64,000 nucleotides of DNA from an uncultured Lactobacillus sp. (GTDB lineage: Bacteria; Bacillota; Bacilli; Lactobacillales; Lactobacillaceae), in assembly GCF_944327175.1 (NCBI RefSeq), contig NZ_CALVGT010000050.1, forward strand, positions 1 through 64,000, read 5' to 3'. Position 1 is the first letter of the stretch. Each line of letters starts with the position of its first letter. Of the stretch, positions 34,795-44,916 are shown one piece after another. The notes beneath the pieces were generated by a model. It saw nothing but the letters and a program-made list of their open reading frames with translations, was not told the origin of the DNA and did not search any database. The translations under genes and the position numbers were made by a program.

Positions 34795-36564
34795 TTACAG
34801 GTTTGAAACTTCACCTTGGTAAATTGCGCCGCGACGAGCGTCAACAGTCAAAGTTGAGCCGTCAGCGATCTTTGAAGTTGCGTCAGCAGCACCAACAACA
34901 ACTGGAATGCCGAGTGATACGCCGACAACAGCTGCGTGGCTGGTCAAGCCGGAAGCTTCAACGATCATACCGCTGGCCTTCTTGATAGCTGGCATGTAGT
35001 CCTTGTCAGTAGTCTTAGCTACCAGGATGTCGCCTTCTTGAACCTTAGCGTTGGCTTCTTCAGCGCTGTTGGCAACAACAGCCTTGCCGATAACTGAGCC
35101 AGTGCCTACGCCCAAACCTTGAGCAAGTTGGTTGCCGATGATTTGCAGCTTCATCAAGTTAGTAGTACCTGATTGGCCGAATGGTACGCCGGCAACAATG
35201 ATTACCAGATCGCCATCCTTAACGAAACCATGTTCCTTAGCTACGCGGGCAGCTTCTTCGAACATTTCGTCAGTGTTTGAAGGTTGCTTTGCCAAAACTG
35301 GTTCAACGCCCCATACGATACCCAATGAGTGTTGGATCTTTTCGTCGAAAGTCAAAGCAACGATAGTTGCGTCTGGACGGTACTTGGAGATCATACGAGC
35401 TGAGTAGCCGGAGCTAGTAGCAGTGATGATAGTCTTAACGCCCAGTTCTTGAGCAGTCCGGACAACTGATTCACCAATAGCTTCAGTAACGTTTGAACCC
35501 TTGTATTCTTCGAAGCGTTGCAAAGCCAAAGTGTTCCGGCTGTCCATTTGCTTTTCAGTCCGAACGTCGATGTCGTGCATAGCTTGAACTGATTCTACTG
35601 GGTACAAACCGTTTGCTGATTCACCTGACAGCATAGTTGCGTCAGTACCGTCAAGAACGGCGTTAGCAACGTCAGTTACTTCGGCACGGGTTGGACGTGG
35701 GTTTTCTTGCATTGAGTCCAGCATTTGAGTAGCAGTGATAACTGGCTTGCCCAAAGCGTTGCACTTCTTGATCAAAGTCTTTTGAACAAATGGCACGTTG
35801 ATGAATGGGATTTCAACACCCATGTCACCACGGGCAACCATCAAACCATCTGAAACTTGCAAGATTTCGTCGATGTTGTCAATACCTTCTTGTGATTCAA
35901 TCTTTGGGAAGATCTTAACGTATGATGCGTTAGCTTCTTCGCAAAGTGCGCGAATGTCAAGAACGTCTTGAGCCTTACGTACAAATGAAGCAAAGATGAA
36001 GTTAATACCGTGCTTCAAACCAAAGCGGATGTCGTCAGTGTCCTTTTCAGTAATCCCTGGGAGGCGGATTTCAACACCTGGAGCGTTAACACCCTTCTTT
36101 GAGCCGATGACACCAGTGTTTTGAGCTTCACAAACCAATTCGCGCTTTTCTTCGTCCTTGGCCTTGATAGTCAAACCAACAGCACCGTCGTCGATCAATA
36201 CAGTGCCGCCTACGTGAGTGTCGTCAAACAGACCTGGGTAGGTAACGTGGATCATGTCCTTGTTGCCGGCCTTGGTTGCGTCCATTGACACGCGGATTTC
36301 GTCACCAGTGTTGATAGTGAACTTGCCGCCTTCTTGGTCAGTGGTTCTGATTTCGGCACCCTTGGTGTCCAAAGCGATGCCCAAAAGCTTGCCAGTCTTC
36401 TTTTCAACTTCACGAACCATGTTCATTCTTGCCAAGTGTTCTTCGTGGTCACCATGTGAGAAGTTGAAACGGAATACGTTTGCGCCTGCTTCGGCTAACT
36501 TGGTAATAGTTTCAATATCGTTTGAAGCTGGTCCTAAAGTACTAACAATCTTCGTTTTTTTCAT
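34795..36564 (-). CDS. pyk: Pyruvate kinase with extra C-terminal domain
   Basis: 589 residues, about 110 more than the basic enzyme. It turns phosphoenolpyruvate and ADP into pyruvate and ATP. The catalytic barrel has NFSHGDHEEH, IFPKIESQEGIDN, VARGDMGVEIP and TQMLDSMQENPRPTRAEVTDVANAV. The extra C-terminal part contains TSHAAVVGVSLGIPVVVG, the PEP-utiliser swivel-domain motif including a histidine. This extended form is typical of Bacillus and lactobacilli. It lies 39 bases downstream of pfkA, with AGGGAG as ribosome binding site. Codon bias indicates very high expression. Confidence 0.98.
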   Translation of the reverse strand: MKKTKIVSTLGPASNDIETITKLAEAGANVFRFNFSHGDHEEHLARMNMVREVEKKTGKLLGIALDTKGAEIRTTDQEGGKFTINTGDEIRVSMDATKAGNKDMIHVTYPGLFDDTHVGGTVLIDDGAVGLTIKAKDEEKRELVCEAQNTGVIGSKKGVNAPGVEIRLPGITEKDTDDIRFGLKHGINFIFASFVRKAQDVLDIRALCEEANASYVKIFPKIESQEGIDNIDEILQVSDGLMVARGDMGVEIPFINVPFVQKTLIKKCNALGKPVITATQMLDSMQENPRPTRAEVTDVANAVLDGTDATMLSGESANGLYPVESVQAMHDIDVRTEKQMDSRNTLALQRFEEYKGSNVTEAIGESVVRTAQELGVKTIITATSSGYSARMISKYRPDATIVALTFDEKIQHSLGIVWGVEPVLAKQPSNTDEMFEEAARVAKEHGFVKDGDLVIIVAGVPFGQSGTTNLMKLQIIGNQLAQGLGVGTGSVIGKAVVANSAEEANAKVQEGDILVAKTTDKDYMPAIKKASGMIVEASGLTSHAAVVGVSLGIPVVVGAADATSKIADGSTLTVDARRGAIYQGEVSNL

Positions 36565-36603
36565 CTTGAAAAAATCTCCCTAAATCAAAAACTATAAAAA
36601 CAA

Positions 36604-37563
36604 CTATCTTGATAAATCTGCGTTGAGCTTTAACAAGTCATAGTCACCCTTGTGAGACTCATCAAATAAATCAAGGATGTCGTGTGAAGTAATCTTGCCG
36701 TTTTCAATACCGACAGCCAGGCCGCCCTTGCCTTCCAAAAGAAGGTGAACGGCTTCGCTGCCCAGCTTGGAAGCCAGCACCCGGTCAGAAACAGTTGGCG
36801 TACCACCCCGCTGCATGTGGCCCAAGACATTGGCCCGAACGTCGAAGTCACCATACTTCTTCAGTTCAGCCATGAATTGGTCAGCAGTCATCACGCCTTC
36901 GGCAACGACTACCAAACCGTGGTCCTTGCCTCTTTCCTGGGCTTGCTTGAGCCGATTGGCGATTTCTTCGACATCATATGGTCTTTCAGGAATGACGATC
37001 GCGTCTGCCCCGCAGGCTACGCCGACGCGCATAGCGATGTCACCGCAGTTGCGGCCCATCACGTTGACAATGAAGACCCGGTGGTGGCTGGAAGCAGTGT
37101 CACGGATCTTGTCGATCGCGTCCATTGCCGTCATGCAGGCCGTGTCATAGCCGATCGTGGCATCCGTGTAAGGGATGTCGTTGTCGATCGTGCCTGGCAG
37201 GCCGATTGAGTTGAAGCCGTGGCGGGTCAACTGCAGGGCGCCATGGTAGGAACCATCCCCACCAATAACGACGACAGCATCGATGCCGTGCTTCTTCAAT
37301 TGCTCAATACCAGCCAGCTGCCCTTCTTCTTCTGCAAATTCAGGGTAACGCGCAGAGTAGAGGAAGGTACCGGAAACATTGATCAAGTGGGCTACGTCTT
37401 CACTTTCCAATGGGAAAATGTCGCCCGCAACCAAACCTGCAAAACCGTATCTGATGCCGAAAACTTCCAAACCGTTCGCGATCGCGACTCTGGTTACGGC
37501 TCTTACGGCTGCATTCATGCCAGGGGCGTCGCCACCACTAGTCAAAATACCAATCCGTTTCAT
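36604..37563 (-). CDS. pfkA: 6-phosphofructokinase
   Basis: 319 residues. ATP-dependent phosphorylation of fructose 6-phosphate. [25 protein letters not shown] (ATP) and [20 protein letters not shown] (catalytic aspartate) are all present, as is GHMQRGGTP. It is first in the pfkA-pyk operon. A cre-like site and an extended -10 promoter lie upstream, which fits carbon-dependent control. Confidence 0.98.
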   Translation of the reverse strand: MKRIGILTSGGDAPGMNAAVRAVTRVAIANGLEVFGIRYGFAGLVAGDIFPLESEDVAHLINVSGTFLYSARYPEFAEEEGQLAGIEQLKKHGIDAVVVIGGDGSYHGALQLTRHGFNSIGLPGTIDNDIPYTDATIGYDTACMTAMDAIDKIRDTASSHHRVFIVNVMGRNCGDIAMRVGVACGADAIVIPERPYDVEEIANRLKQAQERGKDHGLVVVAEGVMTADQFMAELKKYGDFDVRANVLGHMQRGGTPTVSDRVLASKLGSEAVHLLLEGKGGLAVGIENGKITSHDILDLFDESHKGDYDLLKLNADLSR

Positions 37564-37612
37564 GAATTCACCTCATCATGATTTAAATTGTGTAATATCT
37601 CACATCACATAA

Positions 37613-37618
37613 ATCATA
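37613..37618 (-). promoter_or_regulatory. Extended -10 promoter of pfkA-pyk
   Basis: TGT-TATGAT on the minus strand, about 50 bases before the pfkA start. No good -35 is visible, as is common for TGn-type promoters. Confidence 0.6.
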
Positions 37619-37682
37619 ACATTTTTCCCGCATAAAGTCTTGTAAAATCTGGTTTAAATTCGATTTTTTCAGACTTTCGACC

Positions 37683-37696
37683 TGTTAGGGCTTACA
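37683..37696 (-). promoter_or_regulatory. cre-like CcpA site upstream of pfkA
   Basis: On the minus strand TGTAAGCCCTAACA matches the catabolite-responsive element TGWAANCGNTNWCA with one mismatch (C for G). It lies about 65 bases upstream of the -10, a position from which CcpA usually activates. This agrees with glycolytic operons in lactic acid bacteria. Confidence 0.5.
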
Positions 37697-37771
37697 AATC
37701 CCAGCCTGGCGTTTATTATTTTTTTCACTAGGACTGATTTTTTTCAAAAAAGCAAATTGGTCAAGTCATTT

Positions 37772-40700
37772 TCAGCGCAGATTGACCTGTTTTAAGGCAT
37801 AAATTTTGAAATCCAGGCTCTCCCTTTGCCCTAAAGCTTCCAGCTTGAGCAGGTAGTAGTCATTTACCTGTAAATTCAAGTTTAAATTTGCCAGTTCCCC
37901 GGCAAAAAGCCAGCACCTGTAACGGCCGGAGGAATCAGCCAGGATCAAGGTCGCCATCTTCCGCCCCCGCTTGTCTTCCTGGTAGCGGACAGCCAAGAGC
38001 TTGCCCAGGGCCATGCCCCTTTCTTTAACCCGGAAGTTGCCTAAGCGCTTGGTCTGGTAGTGCTGGTCAAAATAGCGCTCAAGGGCCAGGGCCTTAGGCT
38101 TGACCGTGACCGGTTTGACCTCTTCAGCCTGCTCCAGCTGCTTTAAGTCCAAAAGGCGAAGGTCGCGCAAGATCAGCTGGTAGCCCCGGCCATCCTCCTG
38201 GTCTTCTTTTTTGTCAATCTGCAAGAGATAGACCGCGTCTTCTTTCAGCATCTGGGCAAAGCGGCGGTACTGGCTGGTAAAAATCGTCACCTTCTCGCTA
38301 GTCTGTCCGTCGCTAAAGACGGCATTGCTGCCTAATTCACCGGCCCGTGCCCCCCGCTTGACCCGCCAGTCGTTTTTCTTGACGAACTGGGCAAGGACCT
38401 GCCCGGTCTCATTTAAGGCAAAAGCAGCAAATGGCTTGGCCCCATAGCGCTTGGCCAGAGCCTTGCCGGCAATTTCCAAAGGCGATGCCGTTACGGCAAA
38501 GCCCATGGCTCTTTCTTCCATCGCCACCTTTTCAGCTGCCGTCGGCATTGGCACGTTTTCTTCCTTGGCGGCCAAAAAATCCTGCAAGACCAGGCTCTTT
38601 TGCGACAGGCGTGCAGTATTGAGCATGTTGCCGCAGTTGACCAAAAGACTGGCCCGGTTAGGGCTGACCTGGTCAAAGAGACCTGCTTCAATCAAGGGAA
38701 CCAGCTGCCTTTCTTTTAATTCTTTGGTATCCAGCTGCCGCAAAAAAGCCGGGAAGCTGGTTACCGGCCGCTTTATCTTTAACAGCTGGTCCAAAAAAGG
38801 CGGCGTGATAGCCATAATGTCCTTTAAGCCCAGGTAGATCCGGCCTTCAAACAAGCGAGCTTCTGACTGGCTTATATTGATATCCGGACCCAGGACCTCA
38901 ACGCCGGCCTTTCTAGCCTGGCGGATAATGGCCCCTTTTTCCTTGCCCCGGCTGGCCCGGAGCTTTTCCAAGTAGAACTCTCTTGGAAAATGGACGGACA
39001 AGAAGGCCTGCCAGTAAGCCAAAAGGGCATAGGCAACGGCGTGGGAGTGGTTGAAGCCATAGTTGGCGAAAGGCTCGATTAAGGCGTAGACTGCCTCGGC
39101 GGCTTGCCGGCTGTGTCCCATTTTGCCTGCACCAGCGATAAATTTGCCCTTTTCTTCGGCTAAAAGGCCAGCCTGCTTTTTGGAAATCGCGTTCCGGAAG
39201 ACATCAGCCTCAGCCAGGCTGAAGCCGGCGAAAATCCGGGCCGTCTGCATGACCTGCTCCTGGTAGACGAAAACACCGTAGGTCGGCCCCAGGACTTCTT
39301 TTAAGCTGGGGTCGGGATACTGAACCGGACTGGCCCCGTTTTTCCGGGCGACGTACAAGGGGATGCTGGCGATTGGCCCCGGCCGGTAAAGGGCTACGGC
39401 GACGGACAAGTCGTCAAAAGTCCGGGGCTGGATTTTTCTTAAGGCCTCCTGCATCCCGCTGGAATTAAACTGGAAGATCTGCTGGGTCTCCCCCCGGGCA
39501 AAAAGGGCCAGGGTCTCCGGATCATCCAAAGGAAGCCGGGTCAAATCCAGAGGGCCGCTGCTCTTTTGGATCTCGGCTAAAACTCCTTCCAAAAGCTCCA
39601 GATTGTCCAGGGTCAGAAAGTCAATCTTTAAGAGGCCGTACTTTTCAACGTACTTTTTAGTCTGCTCAACCGTCCATAAAGGAGCTTCTTTCCCGGTCAT
39701 GAGGCCGATCTGCCTGGACAGAGGCTCCTCACTGATCACTAAGCCAGGAGCGTGGGTGCCCGTGTCTTCCGGCAATCCTTCCAGCCTTGTGGCAGTTTGA
39801 TAAAGGAGGCGGGTCAAAGGACTGGTAGCGACCAGGGCCTTAAATTTGGCCTGCTGGCCGGCCTCCGCCAAAGTTTTAGCTGGCCCCATAGCCTGCTTGA
39901 GGCGGGCGATAGCCGGCATGGTTAGGCCAAAAACCTGGCCGGTCCGGTCCAGAACGCTTTTGGCCTTCATGGTCGTCAAGGCCAAAATCCGGGCCACCAG
40001 GTCAGAACCCTCGCCAAAGCGGGCTTTAGCACCGTATTTTTCCTGCACGTAAGCAAAAGCCAGCTTCCGTCCGCTCGTGGTAAAGTCCAGGTCAATGTCG
40101 GGCATGTTGGCCCGGGCCGGATTTAAGAAACGCTCAAAAAGCAGGTCGTATTTTAAAGGGTCAATTTGGGTAATGCCCAAAGCGTAGGCCACCAAGGACC
40201 CGGCGGCTGACCCCCGGCCCGGGCCGACCAGGGCGCCTTTTTGCCGGCAGTAATTGACGATGTCGCCGACGATCAAAAAGTAGTCAGCAAAGCCCATCTG
40301 CTTGATGACGGCCAGTTCCTTTTGCAAGCGGGCTTGGTAAATTCCCTGCCTGAGCTGTAATTTTTCCAGGCCGGCAAAAGCCAGCTTTTCCAAATATTGG
40401 TCGGAAGAAAGGCCGGTTGCTTGCGGAAAAACCGGCAGCTGAGGCTCTTTAAAGGGAATCTTGGCCTGGCAGTGGTCGGCAATCTTACCGCTGTTGGCCA
40501 ATGCTTCTTCTAGGCCCATTTTCCGGCAGGCGTCTTCCAGGACAGCCGCGGGCCTAAGCCAATGCGACCCCTGCCCTTCCGCCATCAAGGTCAGTTCATG
40601 CTCATCCAGGACCCGTCTTTCCTTGATGGCCTGCAGCACCTTGCAAAAAAACTGGTCACCCGGGTCCAAGTAGCGGACGTCCTCAACAACCGTTATGGGC

Positions 40701-41287
40701 AAGTCCGAAGATTCTGCCAGCTTTTTGACATAGGCATCATAAGCAGCCGCGGATTCGGCCGGGTAAACGCCTAAGTATAAAGACAGGCCTTTTGGCAAAA
40801 AGTCCAAGAGCTTTTTAACATAGTCCTCTCCGCTATTGCCTAGTTGATTAAGCTGGCGCAGCTCGCTGGTCGGCCCGGCGGGCACGATCACGGTCAAATC
40901 AGACAAGTCCGGCAAGTCAGCTAAGCTAGGGGCTGATCCGGTAAGATCGCCGGAAGCAATATTTAAAAAGCTGGACAAGCGCATCAAGGACTGGTAGCCC
41001 TCTTGACTTTGGGCCAAAAAGGCCAGGCCATATTCTGCTTCTTCCAATTCAATCCCCTTAAATCGGCCTTGCAGGCCCAAAAGGGGCTTGATCCCTGCTT
41101 TTAATGCTTCCTGGTAAAAGTCGGCCAGACCAAAAGTTACATTGATGTCCGTCAGTGCCACGGCGCTATAACCCCGCTCTTTTGCCCCCTTGACCAGGTC
41201 AGCCGCCTTCATCGGACTGGCCAGAATGGTATTAGCTGAAATCGTCTGCAATGCTGCTATGTTCACCTTGCTCACTCTGCCTTTCAC
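37772..41287 (-). CDS. dnaE: DNA polymerase III alpha subunit
   Basis: About 1,165-1,171 residues. The N-terminal PHP domain (ALTDINVTFGLADF) is followed by the C-family polymerase core with the aspartates in NMPDIDLDFTTSGR, the fingers and beta-binding region, and a C-terminal OB fold (GKLLAVRYQEDKRGRKMATLILADSSG). In low-GC Gram-positives DnaE extends primers before PolC takes over. The frame opens with GTG at 41287, but GTG at 41266 (VNIAALQ) gives a start closer to family members. The first has no convincing ribosome binding site. Confidence 0.95.
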   Translation of the reverse strand: MKGRVSKVNIAALQTISANTILASPMKAADLVKGAKERGYSAVALTDINVTFGLADFYQEALKAGIKPLLGLQGRFKGIELEEAEYGLAFLAQSQEGYQSLMRLSSFLNIASGDLTGSAPSLADLPDLSDLTVIVPAGPTSELRQLNQLGNSGEDYVKKLLDFLPKGLSLYLGVYPAESAAAYDAYVKKLAESSDLPITVVEDVRYLDPGDQFFCKVLQAIKERRVLDEHELTLMAEGQGSHWLRPAAVLEDACRKMGLEEALANSGKIADHCQAKIPFKEPQLPVFPQATGLSSDQYLEKLAFAGLEKLQLRQGIYQARLQKELAVIKQMGFADYFLIVGDIVNYCRQKGALVGPGRGSAAGSLVAYALGITQIDPLKYDLLFERFLNPARANMPDIDLDFTTSGRKLAFAYVQEKYGAKARFGEGSDLVARILALTTMKAKSVLDRTGQVFGLTMPAIARLKQAMGPAKTLAEAGQQAKFKALVATSPLTRLLYQTATRLEGLPEDTGTHAPGLVISEEPLSRQIGLMTGKEAPLWTVEQTKKYVEKYGLLKIDFLTLDNLELLEGVLAEIQKSSGPLDLTRLPLDDPETLALFARGETQQIFQFNSSGMQEALRKIQPRTFDDLSVAVALYRPGPIASIPLYVARKNGASPVQYPDPSLKEVLGPTYGVFVYQEQVMQTARIFAGFSLAEADVFRNAISKKQAGLLAEEKGKFIAGAGKMGHSRQAAEAVYALIEPFANYGFNHSHAVAYALLAYWQAFLSVHFPREFYLEKLRASRGKEKGAIIRQARKAGVEVLGPDINISQSEARLFEGRIYLGLKDIMAITPPFLDQLLKIKRPVTSFPAFLRQLDTKELKERQLVPLIEAGLFDQVSPNRASLLVNCGNMLNTARLSQKSLVLQDFLAAKEENVPMPTAAEKVAMEERAMGFAVTASPLEIAGKALAKRYGAKPFAAFALNETGQVLAQFVKKNDWRVKRGARAGELGSNAVFSDGQTSEKVTIFTSQYRRFAQMLKEDAVYLLQIDKKEDQEDGRGYQLILRDLRLLDLKQLEQAEEVKPVTVKPKALALERYFDQHYQTKRLGNFRVKERGMALGKLLAVRYQEDKRGRKMATLILADSSGRYRCWLFAGELANLNLNLQVNDYYLLKLEALGQRESLDFKIYALKQVNLR

Positions 41288-41305
41288 ATTTTTCTTGTTA
41301 TTTCA

Positions 41306-41311
41306 ATTATA
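41306..41311 (-). promoter_or_regulatory. Extended -10 promoter of dnaE
   Basis: TGC-TATAAT on the minus strand about 20-40 bases before the possible start codons. It diverges from the promoter of the DUF2929 gene. Confidence 0.65.
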
Positions 41312-41332
41312 GCAAAGTCGCCTTTTCACCAA

Positions 41333-41361
41333 TTGAATTTGCTCGCTGATTCTGGTAAAAT
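41333..41361 (+). promoter_or_regulatory. Promoter of the DUF2929 gene
   Basis: TTGAAT (41333-41338), a 17-base spacer and TAAAAT (41356-41361) with TGG before the -10. The start codon is 24 bases further on. Confidence 0.75.
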
Positions 41362-41385
41362 GCAGAGCGAAAGAAGGAAGATACT

Positions 41386-41586
41386 ATGGGACGTTACATT
41401 GTTTGCATCGTCTGGGGGATGATTTTTACCTTCATCATCGGCTTCATCGGAGCCCCTTTGACCCAGAGCACGTATAACCCTGTTACCTTGTTGATCGTCG
41501 GTGCCGTATTTGGCCTGTTGTTCTCTTTGACTATTCCAAAGATCACGGCCAAGTCATACAAGGACGACTCCGCGTTCAGCAAATAA
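41386..41586 (+). CDS. Small membrane protein, DUF2929 (YjzD-like)
   Basis: 66 residues with two membrane helices (about 5-22 and 33-50) and a charged tail. Composition and size match the YjzD/DUF2929 family found next to dnaE or fab genes in Firmicutes. Function unknown. GAAGGAAG precedes the ATG, and its own promoter and terminator make it a single-gene unit. Confidence 0.8.
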   Translation: MGRYIVCIVWGMIFTFIIGFIGAPLTQSTYNPVTLLIVGAVFGLLFSLTIPKITAKSYKDDSAFSK

Positions 41587-41601
41587 AACAGAAGACCACA
41601 G

Positions 41602-41629
41602 TGGCTAGCCTAACCGGCTAGCCCTTTTT
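41602..41629 (+). terminator. Terminator of the DUF2929 gene
   Basis: GGCTAGCC-TAACC-GGCTAGCC followed by CTTTTTG. Confidence 0.92.
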
Positions 41630-41662
41630 GTTGTATTTTTCCTGTCCGCGGGCAAAAGATGG

Positions 41663-41668
41663 TATGAT
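41663..41668 (+). promoter_or_regulatory. Extended -10 promoter of proBAC
   Basis: TGG-TATGAT about 35 bases before the proB start. The -35 is not recognisable. No T-box sequence is seen, so proline control is not evident here. Confidence 0.55.
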
Positions 41669-41702
41669 TTACCTAGTCTAAATTTATTAAGGAAGTTGAC
41701 TA

Positions 41703-42779
41703 ATGAAAGATAACCTGATCGTTTTTAAAGTAGGAACCTCCTCGCTGACCAGTCCGGCCGGCGACCTGGATCCAGAGAAGATCAAAAGAATTACCCGGCA
41801 GCTAGCCCAGCTGCACCAGGCCGGCTACAAGCTGGTCCTGGTAACTTCAGGATCCATCGCAGCGGGCTTCCGCCGGCTCGGCTTTGACAAACGACCCAGG
41901 AAGGTGGCTGACAAGCAGGCCGCGGCCGCTGTCGGCCAGGGGCTCTTGATTGAGGAATACACCCGCAGCCTTTTGGTCCAGGGCGTGGTTTCCGCCCAGA
42001 TCCTCCTGACCCAGGACGACTTCGCTGACCAGCGCCGCTACCAAAACGCCCAGACGGCCTTGAACGTCCTTTTGAACCGGCGGGTCATCCCCATTATCAA
42101 CGAAAATGACACTATCGCCATCGATGAACTGAAAGTCGGCGACAACGACACCCTTTCAGCGCAAGTGGCTTCTCTTTTAAAGGCTGACCTCCTGGTCCTT
42201 TTGACCGACGTGCCAGGCCTTTACAGCGACAATCCCCGAAAGAACCCCGATGCCCGGCCGATCCCGGTCATCGACGAGATTACCCCGCAAATTTTTGAAA
42301 TGGCCGGCGGGGCCGGGTCCAGCAACGGCACCGGGGGCATGGCTACCAAGATCAAGGCCGCGGACATGGCAACCAAGTCCGGCGTCCCGGTCTTCATCTG
42401 TTCGGCGGATTCCACTGCCTTAGCCGACGCCGTTCACCAGAAGAATCAGGGGACCCTTTTCACGGCCAACGAGAATGCCTTCAACCAGAAGAAGCAGTGG
42501 CTGGCCTTCTACGCCCCGGCCAAAGCCCGGATCTACATCGACCACGGGGCTGTTCACGCCATGGCCAGGGAAGGCTCCAGCCTCCTTATTTCCGGGATCA
42601 AGCAGATCCAGGGCAATTTTAAGAAAGATGACATCGTGGAAGTCTACAGCTTGAAGAGCAAGAAGCTGATCGGCAAGGGCAAGGCCAGATTCTCCCGGCC
42701 AGTTCTGGAAGAAATTTTGGAGCAAAAGCACCCCGAGGGCATCTTCATCCACCGCGACGATTGGGTTACCACCCTTTGA
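41703..42779 (+). CDS. proB: Glutamate 5-kinase
   Basis: 358 residues. ATP-dependent phosphorylation of glutamate, first step of proline synthesis. The amino acid kinase domain has [46 protein letters not shown] and [12 protein letters not shown]. The C-terminal PUA domain (from about 275, [11 protein letters not shown]) is present, the form usually sensitive to proline feedback. AAGGAAG precedes the ATG. Confidence 0.97.
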   Translation: MKDNLIVFKVGTSSLTSPAGDLDPEKIKRITRQLAQLHQAGYKLVLVTSGSIAAGFRRLGFDKRPRKVADKQAAAAVGQGLLIEEYTRSLLVQGVVSAQILLTQDDFADQRRYQNAQTALNVLLNRRVIPIINENDTIAIDELKVGDNDTLSAQVASLLKADLLVLLTDVPGLYSDNPRKNPDARPIPVIDEITPQIFEMAGGAGSSNGTGGMATKIKAADMATKSGVPVFICSADSTALADAVHQKNQGTLFTANENAFNQKKQWLAFYAPAKARIYIDHGAVHAMAREGSSLLISGIKQIQGNFKKDDIVEVYSLKSKKLIGKGKARFSRPVLEEILEQKHPEGIFIHRDDWVTTL

Positions 42780-42804
42780 TTTGAGAAAGGAAAAAAGAAA
42801 AAAT

Positions 42805-44052
42805 ATGACTGAAAGCTCAACTCAACAACTGCTGGACAGTCTGCTGGCCAACAAGGCGGCTGTCAACCTGGCAAATACTGCCGATAAGAACGAAGCTTTG
42901 GCCTTGATGGCTGACAGCCTGCTGGACCATGAAGCAGAGATCATGGCTGCCAACCAGCTTGACCTGGAAAAGGCAAAGGGACAAATTCCTGACGTTATGC
43001 TGGACCGGCTCCGCCTTACTCCAGGCCGCTTAGCCGGCATGGCCAGCGGCATCCGGGCCTTGATCGACCTGCCGGACCCAGTCGGCCGCCTTTTAAGCGA
43101 GCACACAGCTGACAATGGCCTCAAGATTGAAAAGCGGTCCGTGCCTTTTGGCTTGATCGGGATGATCTATGAAAGCCGGCCAAACGTCACTTCTGACGTG
43201 GCGGCTCTGGCTCTTAAGTCCGGCAATGCCGCTCTTTTGCGGTCCGGCAAGGATGCTTTTAATTCCGCTAACGCTATCATGCAGGCCTTAAAGGCGGGCT
43301 TGGCCAAAAGCAAGATCTCCCCAAAGGTGATTGAATTGGTGCAAGACACCAGCCGGCAGTCTTCCAGCGAAATGATGACTGCCCGGGGCAAGATCGACCT
43401 TTTGATCCCGCGCGGGGGCAAGGGCTTGATCAGAGCGGTCGTTGACAACGCCAAGGTGCCGGTTATTGAAACCGGGACCGGGATCTGCCATATCTATGTC
43501 AACAAGGCCGCTAATTTGGACGAGGCAGTCAAGATCACGGCCAATGCCAAGATGAGCCGGCCATCTGTCTGCAACGCTGCTGAAGTCTGCCTGGTTGACC
43601 AGGAAGTTGCCGCTGACTTCCTGCCCCGTTTAGCTGAAGCTTTTGCCGGCAAGGTTGAGATGCGGGCTGAAGAAAGAGCAAAAGAATTTTTGCCAGAAGC
43701 TAAAGCAGCTGGTCCAGACGACTTTGACACTGAATTTTTGGACTACATCATGGCCATCAAGGTCGTGGACGGGGTTGAGGAAGCTATTGACCACATCGCC
43801 AAGCACTCAACCCACCACAGCGAAGCCATCGTGACTGAAGACCAAGCAGCTGCTGACCGCTTCACCCAAGCAGTTGACTCAGCCGCCGTTTACGTCAACG
43901 CTTCTACCCGCTTTACTGACGGGGGCGAATTCGGCCTGGGCTGCGAACTGGGCATTTCCACCCAGAAGATGCACGCCCGCGGGCCAATGGGCTTAAACGA
44001 ACTTAACAGCTACAAGTACATCGTCCGTGGCCAGGGCCAGGTCAGAGAATAG
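42805..44052 (+). CDS. proA: Gamma-glutamyl phosphate reductase
   Basis: 415 residues from the ATG at 42805 (the frame is open 8 codons further up, but AAAGGA supports this start). It is an NADPH-dependent aldehyde-dehydrogenase-superfamily enzyme making glutamate semialdehyde. The catalytic cysteine lies in [15 protein letters not shown], and [20 protein letters not shown] is also conserved. It follows proB by 25 bases. Confidence 0.97.
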   Translation: MTESSTQQLLDSLLANKAAVNLANTADKNEALALMADSLLDHEAEIMAANQLDLEKAKGQIPDVMLDRLRLTPGRLAGMASGIRALIDLPDPVGRLLSEHTADNGLKIEKRSVPFGLIGMIYESRPNVTSDVAALALKSGNAALLRSGKDAFNSANAIMQALKAGLAKSKISPKVIELVQDTSRQSSSEMMTARGKIDLLIPRGGKGLIRAVVDNAKVPVIETGTGICHIYVNKAANLDEAVKITANAKMSRPSVCNAAEVCLVDQEVAADFLPRLAEAFAGKVEMRAEERAKEFLPEAKAAGPDDFDTEFLDYIMAIKVVDGVEEAIDHIAKHSTHHSEAIVTEDQAAADRFTQAVDSAAVYVNASTRFTDGGEFGLGCELGISTQKMHARGPMGLNELNSYKYIVRGQGQVRE

Positions 44053-44065
44053 CAAGGAGTTTTTT

Positions 44066-44839
44066 ATGAAAGTTGGATTTATCGGTTTAGGCAACATGGG
44101 AAGCGCGATCGCCAGAGCAGTTGCCAAGTGTGATGACGTCAGCCTGCTTTTGAGTAGCCACAACCCGGAAAAGGCCGGCAAGTTGCAGGCGGAAATCGGC
44201 GGCGAGCTCTTAGGCAACGCGCAAGTTGCTGCTGAAAGCGACGTGGTCTTTTTAGGAGTCAAGCCTTACCAGGTGGCCAGCACCATCAAGGAAATCGGCG
44301 AAGGCAGCAATAACGGCAACATCTGGATCTCCATGGCAACCGGGGTCAGCCTGGAAACTTTGGCCAAGCTTCTACCCGGTCACGACCTGGTCAGAATGAT
44401 GCCTAACACCCCAGTAGCCATCGGCCAGGGCATGACCAGCTACACCAGCCAGAGCAGCCAGGCCAAAGATGTCTTCAAGGAATTAATGGCTTACTCTGGC
44501 AAGGTCGTGGAAATCCAGGAAGACTTGATGGATGCCGCTACGGCAGTAGCTGGCTGCGGTCCGGCCTTCGTCTACCAGTTTATTGAAGCCCTGGGCGATG
44601 CTGGCGTGCAAAACGGCCTCTCCCGCTCCCAAGCCATCGAAATGGCAGCCCAGACCGTTTTGGGCTCAGCCCAGATGGTCCTGGAAAGCGGCCAGCACCC
44701 GGCCCAACTCAGAGACGCCGTAACTTCACCAGGCGGCTCAACCATCGCCGGTATCGTTGAACTAGAAAAGAACGGCTTCCGCTACGCAGCCATCAGCGCT
44801 GTTAACGCGGCTCTTAAGCGGAACCAGGAATTGGGCTAA
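44066..44839 (+). CDS. proC: Pyrroline-5-carboxylate reductase
   Basis: 257 residues. It reduces pyrroline-5-carboxylate to proline with NAD(P)H. Rossmann motif GFIGLGNMGSAI, MPNTPVAIGQGMT, and the signature AGCGPAFVYQFIEAL with TVLGSAQMV and TSPGGSTIAG. The ATG at 44066 (AAGGAG upstream) is chosen, since the longer frame overlaps proA. It completes proBAC. Confidence 0.97.
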   Translation: MKVGFIGLGNMGSAIARAVAKCDDVSLLLSSHNPEKAGKLQAEIGGELLGNAQVAAESDVVFLGVKPYQVASTIKEIGEGSNNGNIWISMATGVSLETLAKLLPGHDLVRMMPNTPVAIGQGMTSYTSQSSQAKDVFKELMAYSGKVVEIQEDLMDAATAVAGCGPAFVYQFIEALGDAGVQNGLSRSQAIEMAAQTVLGSAQMVLESGQHPAQLRDAVTSPGGSTIAGIVELEKNGFRYAAISAVNAALKRNQELG

Positions 44840-44865
44840 AGAGCAAATTAAGCAGATAAACAAAG

Positions 44866-44908
44866 AAATACCCACTGAAGATGGAAAATTCTTCAGTGGG
44901 TATTTTGT
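44866..44908 (+). terminator. Terminator of proBAC
   Basis: AAATACCCACTGAAG and CTTCAGTGGGTATTT form a 15-bp perfect stem, followed by a T-rich run. Confidence 0.93.
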
Positions 44909-44916
44909 TCTAATTA

